Of a stretch of 64,000 nucleotides of DNA, positions 30,374 to 38,000 are shown in pieces. The position numbers and the translations under genes are program-made. Source of the stretch: a virus. Location of the stretch: the IMG/VR virus record IMGVR_UViG_3300024177_000003, positions 1 to 64,000 of that record; one strand, given 5' to 3'. The notes under the pieces are model-generated. The model saw only the letters and a program-made list of their open reading frames with translations, searched no databases and was not told the origin of the DNA. The stretch's first letter is position 1, and every line of letters starts with the position of its first letter.

Positions 30374-31076
30374 AGCGTGCCGATGTGGTAAAGTGAAGAC
30401 CGTAAAGGAGGAGCGTGCCGGAGCGACAAAGAGAACCGTTAGCACGTAGCGCGCCGACAGCGACAAAGAGATCCGACGGCTTGCAGCGCGCCGCTTAAAC
30501 GTAGTTGACACCTAAGGACGATAGCGTGCCGTGCGAGACAAGACATCCGTAGTAAAGTAGCGCGCCGCTCATCAAGAACGATCCGGAGATGAGCAGCGTG
30601 TCGTCATCGCGTAGAGACCCGCAGACCTGAAGCGTGCCGAATGTCCAGAAAGCCCCGATGTGGTGGAGTGTGCCGAACAAGCTGTGTTCGCGGACCCGTC
30701 AACGAGTAGCGTGCCGTTGGGACGAAGAGACCCGTGGCGATGGAGCGCGCCATAAATACTAGTCACCCGGAAACGAGTAGCGTGCCGAGGACGGCGAAAC
30801 ACCCTTGAAAGACAAGCGCGCCGTGATTGCGCAGTGACCCGGTAGACCGTAGCGTGCCGTACGTAAACAAAGCCCCGGATGAAGGAAAGCGTGCCATGAG
30901 CCGATAGTGACCCGAAGATGGTGAGCGTGCCGGTATTTGACAGCGACCCTCGGATCTCTAGCGTGCCGCGACCCTTAAAGTGATCCGATCGCGCCAAGCG
31001 TGCCCGGTGGTTAAGATACCCGACAACCCGTAGCGTGCCGGATATTAGCAAGAGACCCGTCGTAGCGTAGCGTGTT
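30374..31076. repeat. Repeat array 2b: 20 units of the two-box motif, A boxes on minus strand
   Basis: A boxes AGCG(T/C)GCCG start at 30374, 30412, 30448, 30485, 30533, 30559, 30595, 30631, 30667, 30708, 30744, 30779, 30815, 30851, 30888, 30924, 30960, 30997, 31032 and 31069. The mean step is 36.6 bp. The box at 30533 is displaced by about 11 bp, yet the flanking boxes stay in register (30485 to 30559 is 74 bp). B boxes (for example AGAGACCCG) lie about midway. One spacer pair, GCTCATC/GATGAGC near 30568-30595, is complementary; others are not. The array ends at the VRR-NUC gene. Confidence 0.93.
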
Positions 31077-31087
31077 AATGTCGTTCC

Positions 31088-31474
31088 ATGCTGGAACGCC
31101 AAATCAAGAAAGCCGTTAAACTGCGGCTGAAACAACTCGGGTCCGAATGCTGGTCGTTCTGGCCCGTGAGCAACGGAATGGGCGCACCATGTCTTGACTG
31201 CCATGGTGTGCTTCGCGGCCGGGCTTTCGCCATCGAAACGAAAGCACCGGGCAAAAAACCGACGCCCCGGCAGCGCCTGACCATCCATGAGCTGGTCGCT
31301 GCCGGGACACTTGTTTACGTGATTGACAATCCTGAGGATGCCAATGCCCTCTTTACCAATAATCCACCGCCCGTCGCAGACGGTGTTGATCCCATACGAC
31401 CAGATTCAAGGCCTGTTCCCCGACACCCCGACAATCGACTACGAAGGCGTCCGATGGGCCGTTTTGCCTCATGA
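31088..31474 (+). CDS. VRR-NUC domain nuclease
   Basis: The 128-residue protein has MLERQIKKAVKLRLKQLG, then MGAPCLDCHGVLRGRAFAIETKAPGKKPTPRQ, which holds the D...G...E-x-K core of VRR-NUC PD-(D/E)XK nucleases, and ends its domain near GTLVYVIDNPEDANALF. The last 35 residues are arginine/proline-rich and overlap the helicase gene by 137 bases, so they are probably not part of the fold. VRR-NUC enzymes cut branched or flap DNA. It is typically next to a SNF2 helicase in phages, as here. Confidence 0.88.
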   Translation: MLERQIKKAVKLRLKQLGSECWSFWPVSNGMGAPCLDCHGVLRGRAFAIETKAPGKKPTPRQRLTIHELVAAGTLVYVIDNPEDANALFTNNPPPVADGVDPIRPDSRPVPRHPDNRLRRRPMGRFAS

Positions 31475-32951
31475 TCCGTACACGCAGGTCAAGCTGCGTG
31501 CCGTCGATGTCGACATCCCGGCGCCGATCCTGCACCACTATGACTGGAAAAGCGCCGATCGGCTGGTGCCGTTCAAGGTCCAGCGCCTCACCGCAGCGCT
31601 CGCGACGTCTTGGCAACGCGCTTACATCTTGAACGACCTCGGCACCGGTAAGACCCGTGCTGCGCTTTGGGCGTGGCGTTATCTACACATGGTCGGAATG
31701 TCGAAAAAACTTCTGGTGGTCGCACCGCTGTCCACGATCCGTTTCACCTGGGCCGCCGAGGCCGCGATGTCGATGCCGGACATCAAGGTTGCCGTTCTGC
31801 ACGGCACGCGCAAGCAGCGCGAAGCGCTGTTGGCATCGGATGCCGATATTTACGTCATCAACCACCACGGGCTGCGCATCCTGGAAGACGACATCGCCAA
31901 GCGCGACGATATCGACTGCATGGTGATCGATGAACTGGCGGTTTATCGCAACAACAGCCAACGTTCCAAGGCGATGCGTAAATTCGCGCAGCATTTCACC
32001 TGGGTGTGGGGCATGACCGGACGCCCCATGCCGCAGTCACCGGTCGATGTGTGGGGGCAATGTAAAATCATCACGCCGCAGAACGTGCCGAAATACTACA
32101 CGCATGCCAAGACGGCGTTGATGCAGCAGGTGGGCCCCTACGCGTGGGTGCAGCGTGAGGGCGCCAAGGAACTGGCGTTTTCCTGGATGCAGCCGGCGGT
32201 CAGGTTTTCACTGGATGACGTCACCGAGCTGCCGGAGGCGATTTACCGATTCGAAAACATCGCCATGACGGATGAACAGCAGTTCGCCTACCGGCACATG
32301 GCCAATGAATTTGCCGTCATGGTTAACAGTGAACGGATCGTCGCCGCCAATGCCGGTGTAGCACTTGGCAAGCTGCTGCAGATTGCGGCCGGGTACGTCT
32401 ACAGCACGAACCCCGATTATCTGACACTCGATTCGGCACCGCGGCAGCAGCGGCTGCTGGAACTGATCGATGAAGCCTCCGACGCCAAGATCATTGTTTT
32501 CGCGAATTGGCGACATTTGATTGACAATCTGTCGGAATTGCTTAAGAAGGAAGACATCGAGCACGCCGTGATTCACGGCGATGTCAAAGACAGAGAGCGT
32601 AGTCACATCTTCAGTGACTTTCAAAACACAAGCAAGTACCGTGTGCTACTCGCGCATCCGCAGACAATGGCTCATGGTGTTACATTAACCGCCGCAGCAA
32701 CAATGATCTGGTACGGCCCTGTGCCGAGCTTAGACATCTACGAACAAGCCTGTGCAAGAATAAGACGTCCAAGCCAAAAGAAAAAACAACTGTACATTCA
32801 CTTTCAAGCTACCGGTGCCGAACGCCGTATCTACACGCTGCTCCGGCAGCGCGCAAAAATGCAGAATGCGTTCTTAGACATGTTACGCGACGCGACAAAA
32901 GAAGGAGCAAGGGACAATGACAGTCTGGGACATGAACAATCTGGTTGCTGA
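31338..32951 (+). CDS. SNF2-type DEAD/DEAH-box helicase
   Basis: The 537-residue protein has Walker A LNDLGTGKTRAALWAW (Lys105) and a motif II variant VIDELAVYRN. Later motifs are WGMTGRPMPQSPVDVWGQ, KIIVFANWRHLIDNL and the C-terminal LAHPQTMAHGVTLTAA...YEQACARIRRPSQKK (motifs V and VI). This is the usual small phage SNF2-like helicase that follows VRR-NUC and probably works in recombination-dependent replication. ATGs at 31338 and 31344 are both possible; the SD (GAGG) is weak. It overlaps the next gene by 35 bases. Confidence 0.9.
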   Translation: MPMPSLPIIHRPSQTVLIPYDQIQGLFPDTPTIDYEGVRWAVLPHDPYTQVKLRAVDVDIPAPILHHYDWKSADRLVPFKVQRLTAALATSWQRAYILNDLGTGKTRAALWAWRYLHMVGMSKKLLVVAPLSTIRFTWAAEAAMSMPDIKVAVLHGTRKQREALLASDADIYVINHHGLRILEDDIAKRDDIDCMVIDELAVYRNNSQRSKAMRKFAQHFTWVWGMTGRPMPQSPVDVWGQCKIITPQNVPKYYTHAKTALMQQVGPYAWVQREGAKELAFSWMQPAVRFSLDDVTELPEAIYRFENIAMTDEQQFAYRHMANEFAVMVNSERIVAANAGVALGKLLQIAAGYVYSTNPDYLTLDSAPRQQRLLELIDEASDAKIIVFANWRHLIDNLSELLKKEDIEHAVIHGDVKDRERSHIFSDFQNTSKYRVLLAHPQTMAHGVTLTAAATMIWYGPVPSLDIYEQACARIRRPSQKKKQLYIHFQATGAERRIYTLLRQRAKMQNAFLDMLRDATKEGARDNDSLGHEQSGC

Positions 32952-33375
32952 ATATATCCGTCAACGCGACAACATCGCCACTATCGAAGATCGTCACAAG
33001 GAGGAGCTGCGTCCGTTCAAAGAGGTGCAGGAAATTCTCACCGTCAAGCTGCTGGAAATACTCGATCACACCGGTCAGGAAAGCGCCCGTACCAAATCCG
33101 GGACCGTCACGAAAGGAGTCCACACCACCGCATCATGCGCCGAAGATCCCGACGGATTCATTCAGTTTGTGCGCAAGAATGACTTGTGGGAACTCGTCAA
33201 TCGCGCCGCGAACAAGGATGCCTGCATGCAGTATCTCGACCAGCATGGTGTGCTGCCGCCGGGCGTCAAGCTGAACCACCGCCGCACTGTCAGCGTCAAG
33301 GTACCGACCAAGACCAAATCCAAATCTAAAACCAACTCCGACCAACTGCTGAAACTGGTGTCCAACAATGGCTAA
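32917..33375 (+). CDS. Conserved phage replication-cluster protein
   Basis: The 152-residue protein has a helical N-terminus (LVAEYIRQRDNIATIEDRHKEEL), then LEILDHTGQESARTKSGTVTKGVHTTA, FIQFVRKNDLWELVNRAANKDACMQYLDQHGVLPPGVK and a basic tail. This order is familiar from many siphovirus and podovirus replication clusters, where the gene sits beside an ssDNA-binding protein. The biochemical role is not established to my knowledge. Confidence 0.75.
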   Translation: MTVWDMNNLVAEYIRQRDNIATIEDRHKEELRPFKEVQEILTVKLLEILDHTGQESARTKSGTVTKGVHTTASCAEDPDGFIQFVRKNDLWELVNRAANKDACMQYLDQHGVLPPGVKLNHRRTVSVKVPTKTKSKSKTNSDQLLKLVSNNG

Positions 33376-34552
33376 CAATGTCGTTCCGTTCCAAATGGCG
33401 CCGGCTTTCGCCGAAGCGCTCAATCCCGCAGAGCAATTCGGCGAAGGCATCAATGCTGCCGGATTTAACCGCATCTCGATCAAGGGCAAGCGATTCACGC
33501 TGTTCCACGAAGGCGCGCCGTATCAGTTCACGACGTTCGATACGGACGGCAACAAGATCATCAAGCAGCACATCGATTGCGTTGTCCTGGCCGAAAATCC
33601 GAAGACGGCACGCACCTATTACGCAGACGCCTATGTCGAAGGGTCGAATGCTTCGCCGACCTGCGCCTCGTCCGACGGCATTCGCCCGGATTCCGGCACT
33701 GAAATACAAGCGAAGAGCTGTCATAACTGCCTTCAGAACCAGTGGCCGGGCGGCCGCCGGGCGAAACCGTGTAAGGAAAATCGGCGGGTGGCCCTCCTGC
33801 TGACCGACGGCATGTTCAAGGGCAAGCACGGGCCCAACACGCAGCCACCGTTTACAGGCGTTACGGTGTTTCCGGTGTTCTTCCGGATCGCGCCGGATTC
33901 GCTGAAAGCCTACAAGCAGTATTGCGACCACCTGCATTCGATCGGCGCGCATCCGTCGTCGGTCGTCACCCGCATCAGCTTCGAAGAGAAAGAACAGAAT
34001 CGGCTCAAATTCGAGATGATCCGGCCGCTGACCAACGCCGACGCTCCGGTGGTGCTGCCGCTGCGGACGTCAACCGAGACCAAGGCGCTGATCGGCACCG
34101 GACCGGCGTTGTTGGAATCGTCCGGATCGCCGCCGCCGATTCAAAGGCCGAAACCGGTCGTCGAGGAAGACAACACGGGCTTTGGCGGGCAGCAGGAAAC
34201 GATCGGCGGCGGCCGACCGCTCAACCCGTATGCGCAAGAGCGCGGCCGTCTGGCGGCCGGCGACGACGCCCCGGTGCCGCAGCGCCAGCAGCGGGCGCCT
34301 GTCATCGAGGATGATGACGAAGCAACCGCGGCCTTCGGTGAGCAGACCGTCACGGCCGACGCGTCGGAGGCGTCGGAAGAGACGGTTGTCGCCGAACCGC
34401 CGAAGCGGCGCGGGCGTAAACCGGCGGCCAAGGCAGCCAGCGACGACGATGAATCGGGAGGTGCCGTCGTCAAAAACGCCGGCGACGACCTCGGGCTCGA
34501 CGGGCTGGTGGGGAACCTGCAAAATAGGATGAAGAATTACCAGTCTACCTAA
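33368..34552 (+). CDS. Putative ssDNA-binding protein with zinc site and acidic tail
   Basis: The 394-residue protein has a beta-rich N-terminal domain (ISIKGKRFTLFHEG, KQHIDCVVLAENPKTARTYYADAY) with cysteines at CASS...KSCHNCLQNQWPGG...KPCKENRR that could hold zinc. A second beta region, VTVFPVFFRIAPDSLKAYKQYCDHL, follows. The last 150 residues are disordered, Pro/Gly/Asp/Glu-rich, with KRRGRKPAAK. Acidic flexible C-termini are typical of phage single-strand binding proteins, and its place between helicase and primase supports that. Confidence 0.68.
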   Translation: MANNVVPFQMAPAFAEALNPAEQFGEGINAAGFNRISIKGKRFTLFHEGAPYQFTTFDTDGNKIIKQHIDCVVLAENPKTARTYYADAYVEGSNASPTCASSDGIRPDSGTEIQAKSCHNCLQNQWPGGRRAKPCKENRRVALLLTDGMFKGKHGPNTQPPFTGVTVFPVFFRIAPDSLKAYKQYCDHLHSIGAHPSSVVTRISFEEKEQNRLKFEMIRPLTNADAPVVLPLRTSTETKALIGTGPALLESSGSPPPIQRPKPVVEEDNTGFGGQQETIGGGRPLNPYAQERGRLAAGDDAPVPQRQQRAPVIEDDDEATAAFGEQTVTADASEASEETVVAEPPKRRGRKPAAKAASDDDESGGAVVKNAGDDLGLDGLVGNLQNRMKNYQST

Positions 34553-34564
34553 GAGGTCAGCCGG

Positions 34565-37500
34565 ATGGGGGAGATCGAGCGCTTCCTTTCGGCGGTGCTC
34601 GCTTGGGGATCCGGTGGCTACGTCTGGCTGCAGGCGCTCTATGCGAAGAACCCGCGCTGCACGAAGCAGGGTTCCTACCGCCGCCACGGATACACGACTG
34701 CCGCGGAGCTGCTGCGTTCCGCGGCCGCCATTAACGTTGAGTACGTCGACGTCTATTTCTGCCTGTCGATGCAGCGCAGCGACCACGTCCGTTCAAAGGA
34801 CGGCGCCCACGCCTTCCGGGCGCTGTTCTGCGACATCGATGTCCGGCCGGGCGACCCCAACCACTACGAAACGTTCGAAGAGGCCAAGGAAGCGCTGCTG
34901 CGCTTCTGCCACCTGATCGGCATCCCCGAGCCGTCCTGGATCGTCCACAGCGGCCACGGCCTGCATGCCTATTGGTGCTCGCACCGGGATCTATCCGTCG
35001 CCGAGTGGCGTCCCATCGCCGAGGCCTTCAAGACCGCCGCCATGGCGGCCAGCCCGAAGCTCTTGATCGATATGAGCGTCACCGCGGACGCCAGCCGGAT
35101 CTTGCGTTTGCCCGGGACGCTCAATTGGAAACGTGAAGATTACCATACCCACGATCCTGACAGCCCGCAGCCGGTGCAGCTCCTGCCGTCCAGCGAGGCG
35201 GTCTATGAATTCGACGTCGTTTTCGCTGACATGGTGCGGGATTTCCCCTACGACCCGACGGCCAGACGCCCGGCAGGGCCCCAGGTCGGCATGGCCTCGG
35301 AATTCGCCGCGCAGCTCATGCCAGGCGATCGTTTTGGCGCAGGCATCGACGTCAACACGATCGGGCTGGTGCCGTTCGAAGGGGTGAAAAAAGTCTGCGG
35401 CTGGCTGCGACACGTTTACGACACGCATGGTGAGCACGAAGACCAGCCACGCTGGAACCAGGCGGTCTTATGCGCGACGTTCATGCAGGACGGGCAGACG
35501 CTCGCGCATGAATTCAGCAACGCCTATCCACGCTATACCGCCGAAGATACGAACGAACTATGGCATCGCAAGAACAACGAGCGCACCCGCAGCGGCGAGC
35601 GAATCGGCTGGCCGTCCTGTCTCGCGATTAAGGACCTCGGCGCCGAGGCCTGTCAGACCTGCCCGTTGTCCGGCAAGGGCAAGTCACCGCTGTGGCACGG
35701 TTACGTGGCTTATCGCGAAACGATCACCGCAGAACAAATCGACGCGGAAGTCAAAGAGCTTGGCGGTGAAAAACCAGCCTATTTACGACTTCCACCTGGA
35801 TTTTATATCGATGAACAGTCCCGCATCAGCGCGTATATGGCGCCGGTCATGTCTGGTACCAAGCTCAAATCTGGTGGCCGGCTGCTATGGTTGTTTGCCA
35901 ATGCGGTGCCGACGGCACCGCGGATCGAAGGAATCGGCGAGCATTACGGCATCCGCTTTACGATCGAGACAACGCGCGGACGCACCCAGGAGGTGTTTCT
36001 TTCCGCGCACGACACGCACTCACAGCGGGAGATACGTAAAGCTTATGCGGTCAGCGGTGCGCTCTTGAACCCCGACTCGGAAGCGAAGGACATGTTGGAT
36101 AAATTTTCGACGTCATGGCTCGATAGTCTGCGTAAAGAGGACGTTTCCGAAGAGCGCGATTTAGGCGAATTGGGATGGCGGTACAGGAACGGCGCCATCG
36201 TCGGCTTTATCTATGGCGGGGTCTTCTATCGATCGGATGGCTCTACGGCGCCGTCGATGCCCAGCGTGGCCGAAAGTGAATTCTATAGATGGTATAGGCC
36301 AGCAGGAAATACAACCGTCTGGGCGCAGGCCTCGAAATTGATCACTGACCGCAAGCGGCCCCAGCTCGACTTGATCATCGCCTCCGCCTTTGCCGCCCCC
36401 CTGACGGTGTTCGCCGGGTCGTTATACGGCCCGGTGCTGGTGGTCTGGGGCGACTCCGGCACCGCCAAGACCACGGCACAGCAGGTTGCCTCGAGCGTGT
36501 GGGGGCAACCCAAGCAGACCCGCGAGTCGTTGATCTCGACACCGAAATCGATTCTCGGGCGCCTCGGCCGTACGCGCAACCTGCCGTCGTTCTGGGATGA
36601 CGTCCAGGATGAGCGCCACCTGGAGGGGCTATTCAATACGATGTTCGTGGCGACGGAAGGGGCCGAAGGCAGTCGCTTGAACGTCGATACCTCGGTCAAG
36701 GAACGTAAGCAGTGGCAGACGATGATGGTCGTCGGTGCCAATATGTCCTTTGTTGAATTTCTGACACGGAAGCAAAAGTCCACGACGGCCGGCATGCGCC
36801 GGGTCTTCGAGGTTCATCTCAAGAAAATGGCCAACGAACCAGGGATGATAAACGCGTTGGAGGCAAGCCGGACATTCGCGAGCCTCGAACATCATTACGG
36901 GCACGTTGGCCAGCAATACGCGAAGCTCCTGGCGTGCGAACACGAATACGTCAGCGGGCTGGTCACGGAGGTCATCAATCGTTTCAGCGCTAAAGTGGGA
37001 GCGAACAGCGACGAAGCGTTCTGGGTTGGCCTGTGCGGCGTGCTGCTGGTCGGCGCGATGCTCAGCCGCACCTTCGGCGCCGACATCGATATTGCCAGGC
37101 TTGAACACTATCTTGTCGGTGCCTTCTTTGAAAATCGCCGTGTCCGGGCGGAAGAAGGGACTGAAGGCGGGACGTACGAGCACACCGAACACGCGCTCAC
37201 CGGATTCATCAACGAACATTATCTCGAAGGCCATTTTATCGTTGTGCAGAATCGCTGGTTCAACCGGCACACCGTCATTCATTCGTTGCGCGACCCCAAC
37301 ACCGGCAAGACGATCTACATCCAGGTCGTACGCGATGATCGGATGCTGATCGTCTCGAAACGGGCGTTTCGGGCTTGGCTCGATAAACAAGACATCCGAT
37401 CGCGGCATGTGTTCACCGGGTTGGCGCAGTGGTTCAGCGCCGAAGAAAAGCGCATGACCTTAGGATCCGGCACCGCCTTTGCCCAGACCCAGGAAGCATG

Positions 37501-37570
37501 TTTCTTCATCCCCGTGCCGGAGGACGGGCCGCTGGTCGAATTCCTCGATGGAACGGCCAGGAAGGCCTAG
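34565..37570 (+). CDS. Primase-helicase fusion: AEP-like primase plus DUF927 ATPase
   Basis: In the 1001-residue protein, residues 1-250 resemble archaeo-eukaryotic primases of the RepB/prim-pol kind: FCDIDVRPG (Asp90, Asp92), IVHSGHGLHAYW (His128) and ASRILRLPGTLNWK. A zinc-like CQTCPLSGKG follows near residue 363. The C-terminal half is a DUF927-type helicase with Walker A GDSGTAKTT (Lys635), SFWDDVQDERHLEGLF and TTAGMRRVFEV. It primes and unwinds DNA for the family A polymerase. It is the last gene of the plus-strand module and overlaps the end of the convergent late operon by four bases. Confidence 0.88.
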   Translation: MGEIERFLSAVLAWGSGGYVWLQALYAKNPRCTKQGSYRRHGYTTAAELLRSAAAINVEYVDVYFCLSMQRSDHVRSKDGAHAFRALFCDIDVRPGDPNHYETFEEAKEALLRFCHLIGIPEPSWIVHSGHGLHAYWCSHRDLSVAEWRPIAEAFKTAAMAASPKLLIDMSVTADASRILRLPGTLNWKREDYHTHDPDSPQPVQLLPSSEAVYEFDVVFADMVRDFPYDPTARRPAGPQVGMASEFAAQLMPGDRFGAGIDVNTIGLVPFEGVKKVCGWLRHVYDTHGEHEDQPRWNQAVLCATFMQDGQTLAHEFSNAYPRYTAEDTNELWHRKNNERTRSGERIGWPSCLAIKDLGAEACQTCPLSGKGKSPLWHGYVAYRETITAEQIDAEVKELGGEKPAYLRLPPGFYIDEQSRISAYMAPVMSGTKLKSGGRLLWLFANAVPTAPRIEGIGEHYGIRFTIETTRGRTQEVFLSAHDTHSQREIRKAYAVSGALLNPDSEAKDMLDKFSTSWLDSLRKEDVSEERDLGELGWRYRNGAIVGFIYGGVFYRSDGSTAPSMPSVAESEFYRWYRPAGNTTVWAQASKLITDRKRPQLDLIIASAFAAPLTVFAGSLYGPVLVVWGDSGTAKTTAQQVASSVWGQPKQTRESLISTPKSILGRLGRTRNLPSFWDDVQDERHLEGLFNTMFVATEGAEGSRLNVDTSVKERKQWQTMMVVGANMSFVEFLTRKQKSTTAGMRRVFEVHLKKMANEPGMINALEASRTFASLEHHYGHVGQQYAKLLACEHEYVSGLVTEVINRFSAKVGANSDEAFWVGLCGVLLVGAMLSRTFGADIDIARLEHYLVGAFFENRRVRAEEGTEGGTYEHTEHALTGFINEHYLEGHFIVVQNRWFNRHTVIHSLRDPNTGKTIYIQVVRDDRMLIVSKRAFRAWLDKQDIRSRHVFTGLAQWFSAEEKRMTLGSGTAFAQTQEACFFIPVPEDGPLVEFLDGTARKA

Positions 37571-37785
37571 GACCGCGGCTTGACCGCAGGCAGCTTTTTC
37601 GAATCCCCTTCGGTGTCCGACATTTCGCCACCCGGACTCGATTTGCCGTAATCGGTGCGTTGCTGGCTGGTGCGGAACGTGTCCGGCGTTTTGATGAACC
37701 GCGAATTGGTCTTGTTGATGCATTCGCCGCCTTCAGCGAAGCGGGCAGGCACCGGCTTGGAGCCTTTGACGTATTGCGTTGCCAT
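37567..37785 (-). CDS. Small hypothetical protein at the end of the late operon
   Basis: The 72-residue protein reads MATQYVKGSKPVPARFAEGGECINKTNSRFIKTPDTFR and has a Lys/Ser-rich tail. GGAGG lies upstream, and TAATG overlaps the previous stop. The start and the GGxCINKTxSRFxKxxDxFR pattern resemble small proteins seen after virion genes in rhizobial phages. The function is unknown. Confidence 0.68.
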   Translation of the reverse strand: MATQYVKGSKPVPARFAEGGECINKTNSRFIKTPDTFRTSQQRTDYGKSSPGGEMSDTEGDSKKLPAVKPRS

Positions 37786-37997
37786 TACGGCCTCCATGTT
37801 AAGGCTTTGACGGCCCACATTTGGGCTGTTTGCGCGTTGGCGATGGAGGCCATGCGCTTGACCGCCTCATCGGTGCTATTCTCTCGTAAATCATGCATTT
37901 GATCGATGAGCGCCGCATAGCCTGCTTTACAGCGATGGACGGTTTCATCACCCGAAGGGTTGAAAGTGAGGCCAACAGCACGTTCTCCAAAGGTCAT
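37785..37997 (-). CDS. Small helical protein resembling the Acb2/Tad1 hairpin family
   Basis: The 70-residue protein starts MTFGERAVGLTFNPSGDETV and continues with two helices, AGYAALIDQMHDLREN and RMASIANAQTAQMWAVKALTW. The FNPSG turn, ALID, and an R-x-x-S-x-A-x-x-x-x-Q-x-A-x-M-W-A-V-K-A second helix match what I remember of proteins annotated with the Acb2/Tad1 hairpin domain. That family includes cyclic-nucleotide sponges that block CBASS and Thoeris. It lies at the distal end of the late operon. The match is from memory and must be tested. Confidence 0.5.
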   Translation of the reverse strand: MTFGERAVGLTFNPSGDETVHRCKAGYAALIDQMHDLRENSTDEAVKRMASIANAQTAQMWAVKALTWRP

Positions 37998-38000
37998 TTT

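Noticed and set aside
30568-30595. Spacer hairpin GCTCATC/GATGAGC as a general feature of the array
   Set aside because: Neighbouring units lack comparable complementarity, so this one is probably chance.
8706-31076. Repeat arrays as a CRISPR array
   Set aside because: Conserved boxes are only about 9 bp, spacers about 10 bp, two box types alternate, and no cas operon is present.
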